Shown here piece by piece: positions 62,716-64,000 of a stretch of 64,000 nucleotides of DNA. Location: contig JAOUMJ010000008.1 of NCBI GenBank assembly GCA_029881495.1, forward strand, positions 56,668 through 120,667, in the 5' to 3' direction. Source of the DNA: Nitrospinota bacterium (GTDB lineage: Bacteria; Nitrospinota_A; UBA7883; JACRGQ01). The stretch's first letter is position 1. The number at the start of each line of letters is the position of its first letter. The notes below the pieces were generated by a model, which was not told the DNA's origin, did no database searches, and saw only the letters and a list, made by a program, of their open reading frames with translations. The position numbers and the translations under genes are program-made.

Positions 62716-64000
62716 TTAATCGGAGAAGGCTGTGTTTATCTTTTTAATCATTTCGGAGGAGATATTTTTCAAATCCTTGAATCTTGCAAATTCCTCATTT
62801 TTGGTCAATGCCGGATTGATGTATACGGCTTCCATGAGCGTTCTTGAAGCTCCGGCCTGATCCTGCATTTCCAGATATGCCATCGCCATATCGCATAGTA
62901 CATATTCCATCTGTCTTGGCCTGTGAGCGAGAATCTTTTTATAGGCTGAAATTGCCTCTTCGGTTTTGCCGGTCTCCCTGAGGCTGTCCGCGTAACGCAG
63001 ACCCGAGATCTTCATAAGCTCAATTATTGTTTTTTTGTCAGGTATATCATGCGAAAGCATTTCAAGATATTTGTTGAATGCCCTTTGCGGGACGCCGTTG
63101 TTTCTCAGTTCCGTTGAATATTTATTCAATACCGCCGGCGCCATATTGGGATTTTCGGAAATTATCAGAGAGATCATCTCTTCGGCTTTTTCAAACTTTT
63201 TGTTTCTCGCAAACAGCATCGCTCTGTCGAGGCATATATGTTTGTCGGAAACCGAATCGTAAAAATCGAGACCGTCTACCTTGTTTAAGATACGGGTGGA
63301 AAGGTCGGCTATCTGGGCGTCAAAATCGAAAAAACCGATGTTCCTGAAATCCGCTTCTACGATGGCGGTAAGTATCTTGCTATACGGAGTTTTAATGTCC
63401 ATTTCAGGGGCATCCTTGTGGCGGAATTCCATGGCTTCCGCAAGCTTTACCGCTTCATGCAGATATTTCATCCCCATTTTAAAATATTTGTTCACCTCTT
63501 CCGGTTTGTTTACGATAGTTTCCTTCTTCAGTATCGCGAAACAGCAGGTGCTGATCATGGCGTAGGGTTCGGGGAGTGATTGCTCAAGTCTGTTTGCTTC
63601 TCTGTAATCGTTCAGCGCCTGGGTGATCTGTTCGATCCTGTAATAGGCGTCCCCTCTTTTGACAAGTGTTTTTGCGTTGGGGCCGATATCAATTGCCTTA
63701 GTAAGTATCTTTATCGCTTTTTCATATTCCCCATTTTCAAGAAGCTTCTCCCCTTCGTGGAGGAATTTTTTATAATCCATCGGTTTTTGAACATTGGTCT
63801 TTGCGTGCGAGTCACGCCCTGATTCAGCTTCCTTGAAGCCGTTATTGAGGAGTTCGGTGTATTTTGCGAGATGGTCCAGCAGTTCCTCCGCGTTTTTTTC
63901 AGGGAGCGTGTTGGGGGATATGAAACAGGCGTATCTAATGCCGAAATTTCCCAACTGTCTGAATATTTCGATCTGCTTGTCGGTGTTTACCGTACCGATA
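62716..64000 (-). CDS. Tetratricopeptide-repeat protein (5' end outside window)
   Basis: The frame is open to the last base, so the TTG at 63954 is internal and the gene starts upstream. ~427 residues visible. First ~60 (IGTVNTDKQIEIFRQLGNFGIRYACFI) look like the end of another domain, followed by TPR motifs (DYKKFLHEGEKLLENGEYEKAIKIL, KTLVKRGDAYYRIEQITQAL, EEAISAYKKILAHRP). Fusions of a receiver or PilZ-like domain to TPRs have this layout, but the N-terminal domain is not identifiable here. Confidence 0.75.
   Translation of the reverse strand, partial: IGTVNTDKQIEIFRQLGNFGIRYACFISPNTLPEKNAEELLDHLAKYTELLNNGFKEAESGRDSHAKTNVQKPMDYKKFLHEGEKLLENGEYEKAIKILTKAIDIGPNAKTLVKRGDAYYRIEQITQALNDYREANRLEQSLPEPYAMISTCCFAILKKETIVNKPEEVNKYFKMGMKYLHEAVKLAEAMEFRHKDAPEMDIKTPYSKILTAIVEADFRNIGFFDFDAQIADLSTRILNKVDGLDFYDSVSDKHICLDRAMLFARNKKFEKAEEMISLIISENPNMAPAVLNKYSTELRNNGVPQRAFNKYLEMLSHDIPDKKTIIELMKISGLRYADSLRETGKTEEAISAYKKILAHRPRQMEYVLCDMAMAYLEMQDQAGASRTLMEAVYINPALTKNEEFARFKDLKNISSEMIKKINTAFSD

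Noticed and set aside
1..64000. CRISPR arrays, insertion sequences or prophage
   Set aside because: No regularly spaced repeats, transposase, integrase or phage structural genes were seen; both tRNAs lack adjacent integrases or duplicated 3' ends.

Overview
This window is chromosomal DNA from a Gram-negative (diderm), flagellated bacterium with c-type cytochromes. It encodes a type II secretin, lipid A (LpxC), LolA, P- and L-ring flagellar proteins, a TonB-dependent receptor and multihaem or haem-linked proteins. I see no phage, IS element or CRISPR array. The lineage cannot be fixed by eye. The mix (SufBCDS/SufU, Ric-type DUF542, MauG, NrfH-like cytochrome, sigma-54 flagellar promoter) would fit Desulfobacterota- or Nitrospinota-like groups, but that is inference only.

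Layout. Positions 1-4967 hold the end of a gspD-type secretin, rho, rpmE, prfA and prmC. Positions 5067-15229 are one long cell-wall precursor operon: murA, a tyrosine-phosphatase-like gene, and six amino-sugar genes that include two GlmS paralogues and three GlmU-like proteins. Positions 15329-17743 hold a DUF542/FmdE-like pair, a truncated Mth938 remnant and nfeD. tRNA-Val, a SPOR-domain protein and a MerR regulator follow. Positions 19482-28658 are a flagellar operon behind a sigma-54 promoter (flgF, flgG, a 41-codon ORF, flgA, flgH, flgI, flgJ, flgN, flgK, flgL, csrA, fliW). Positions 28723-32908 hold a lipase-like protein, DUF2065, an NtrC-like regulator lacking GAFTGA, a methyltransferase and a glycosyltransferase. 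Positions 32930-39469 are a minus-strand envelope operon starting with a response-regulator/AAA+/LpxC fusion, then purN, DUF523, rhomboid, lolA and two RseP-type proteases.

Positions 39527-50495 hold a MauG-type peroxidase and sufBCDS. sufU lies 4.3 kb further on, beyond mgsA and an opposite-strand cassette of secreted redox/metal proteins. Positions 50530-53995 are an iron/metal cluster (feoB, a DtxR-FeoA fusion, a ZIP transporter). tRNA-Pro, acs, a double PilZ protein, a pentahaem cytochrome convergent with a haem-motif chemoreceptor, a TonB receptor and a truncated TPR protein complete the window.

Strongest leads: (1) the amino-sugar operon, in which paralogous pairs seem to have lost complementary halves. 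One GlmS has Ser in place of the catalytic Cys1, the other keeps Cys1 but has a divergent isomerase segment. One GlmU-like protein has only the nucleotidyltransferase, the other has an acyltransferase domain but an altered nucleotidyltransferase signature. (2) The fusion of a phospho-receiver and degenerate AAA+ module to LpxC, the committed step of lipid A synthesis. (3) Two genes whose best-supported start codon is ATT.
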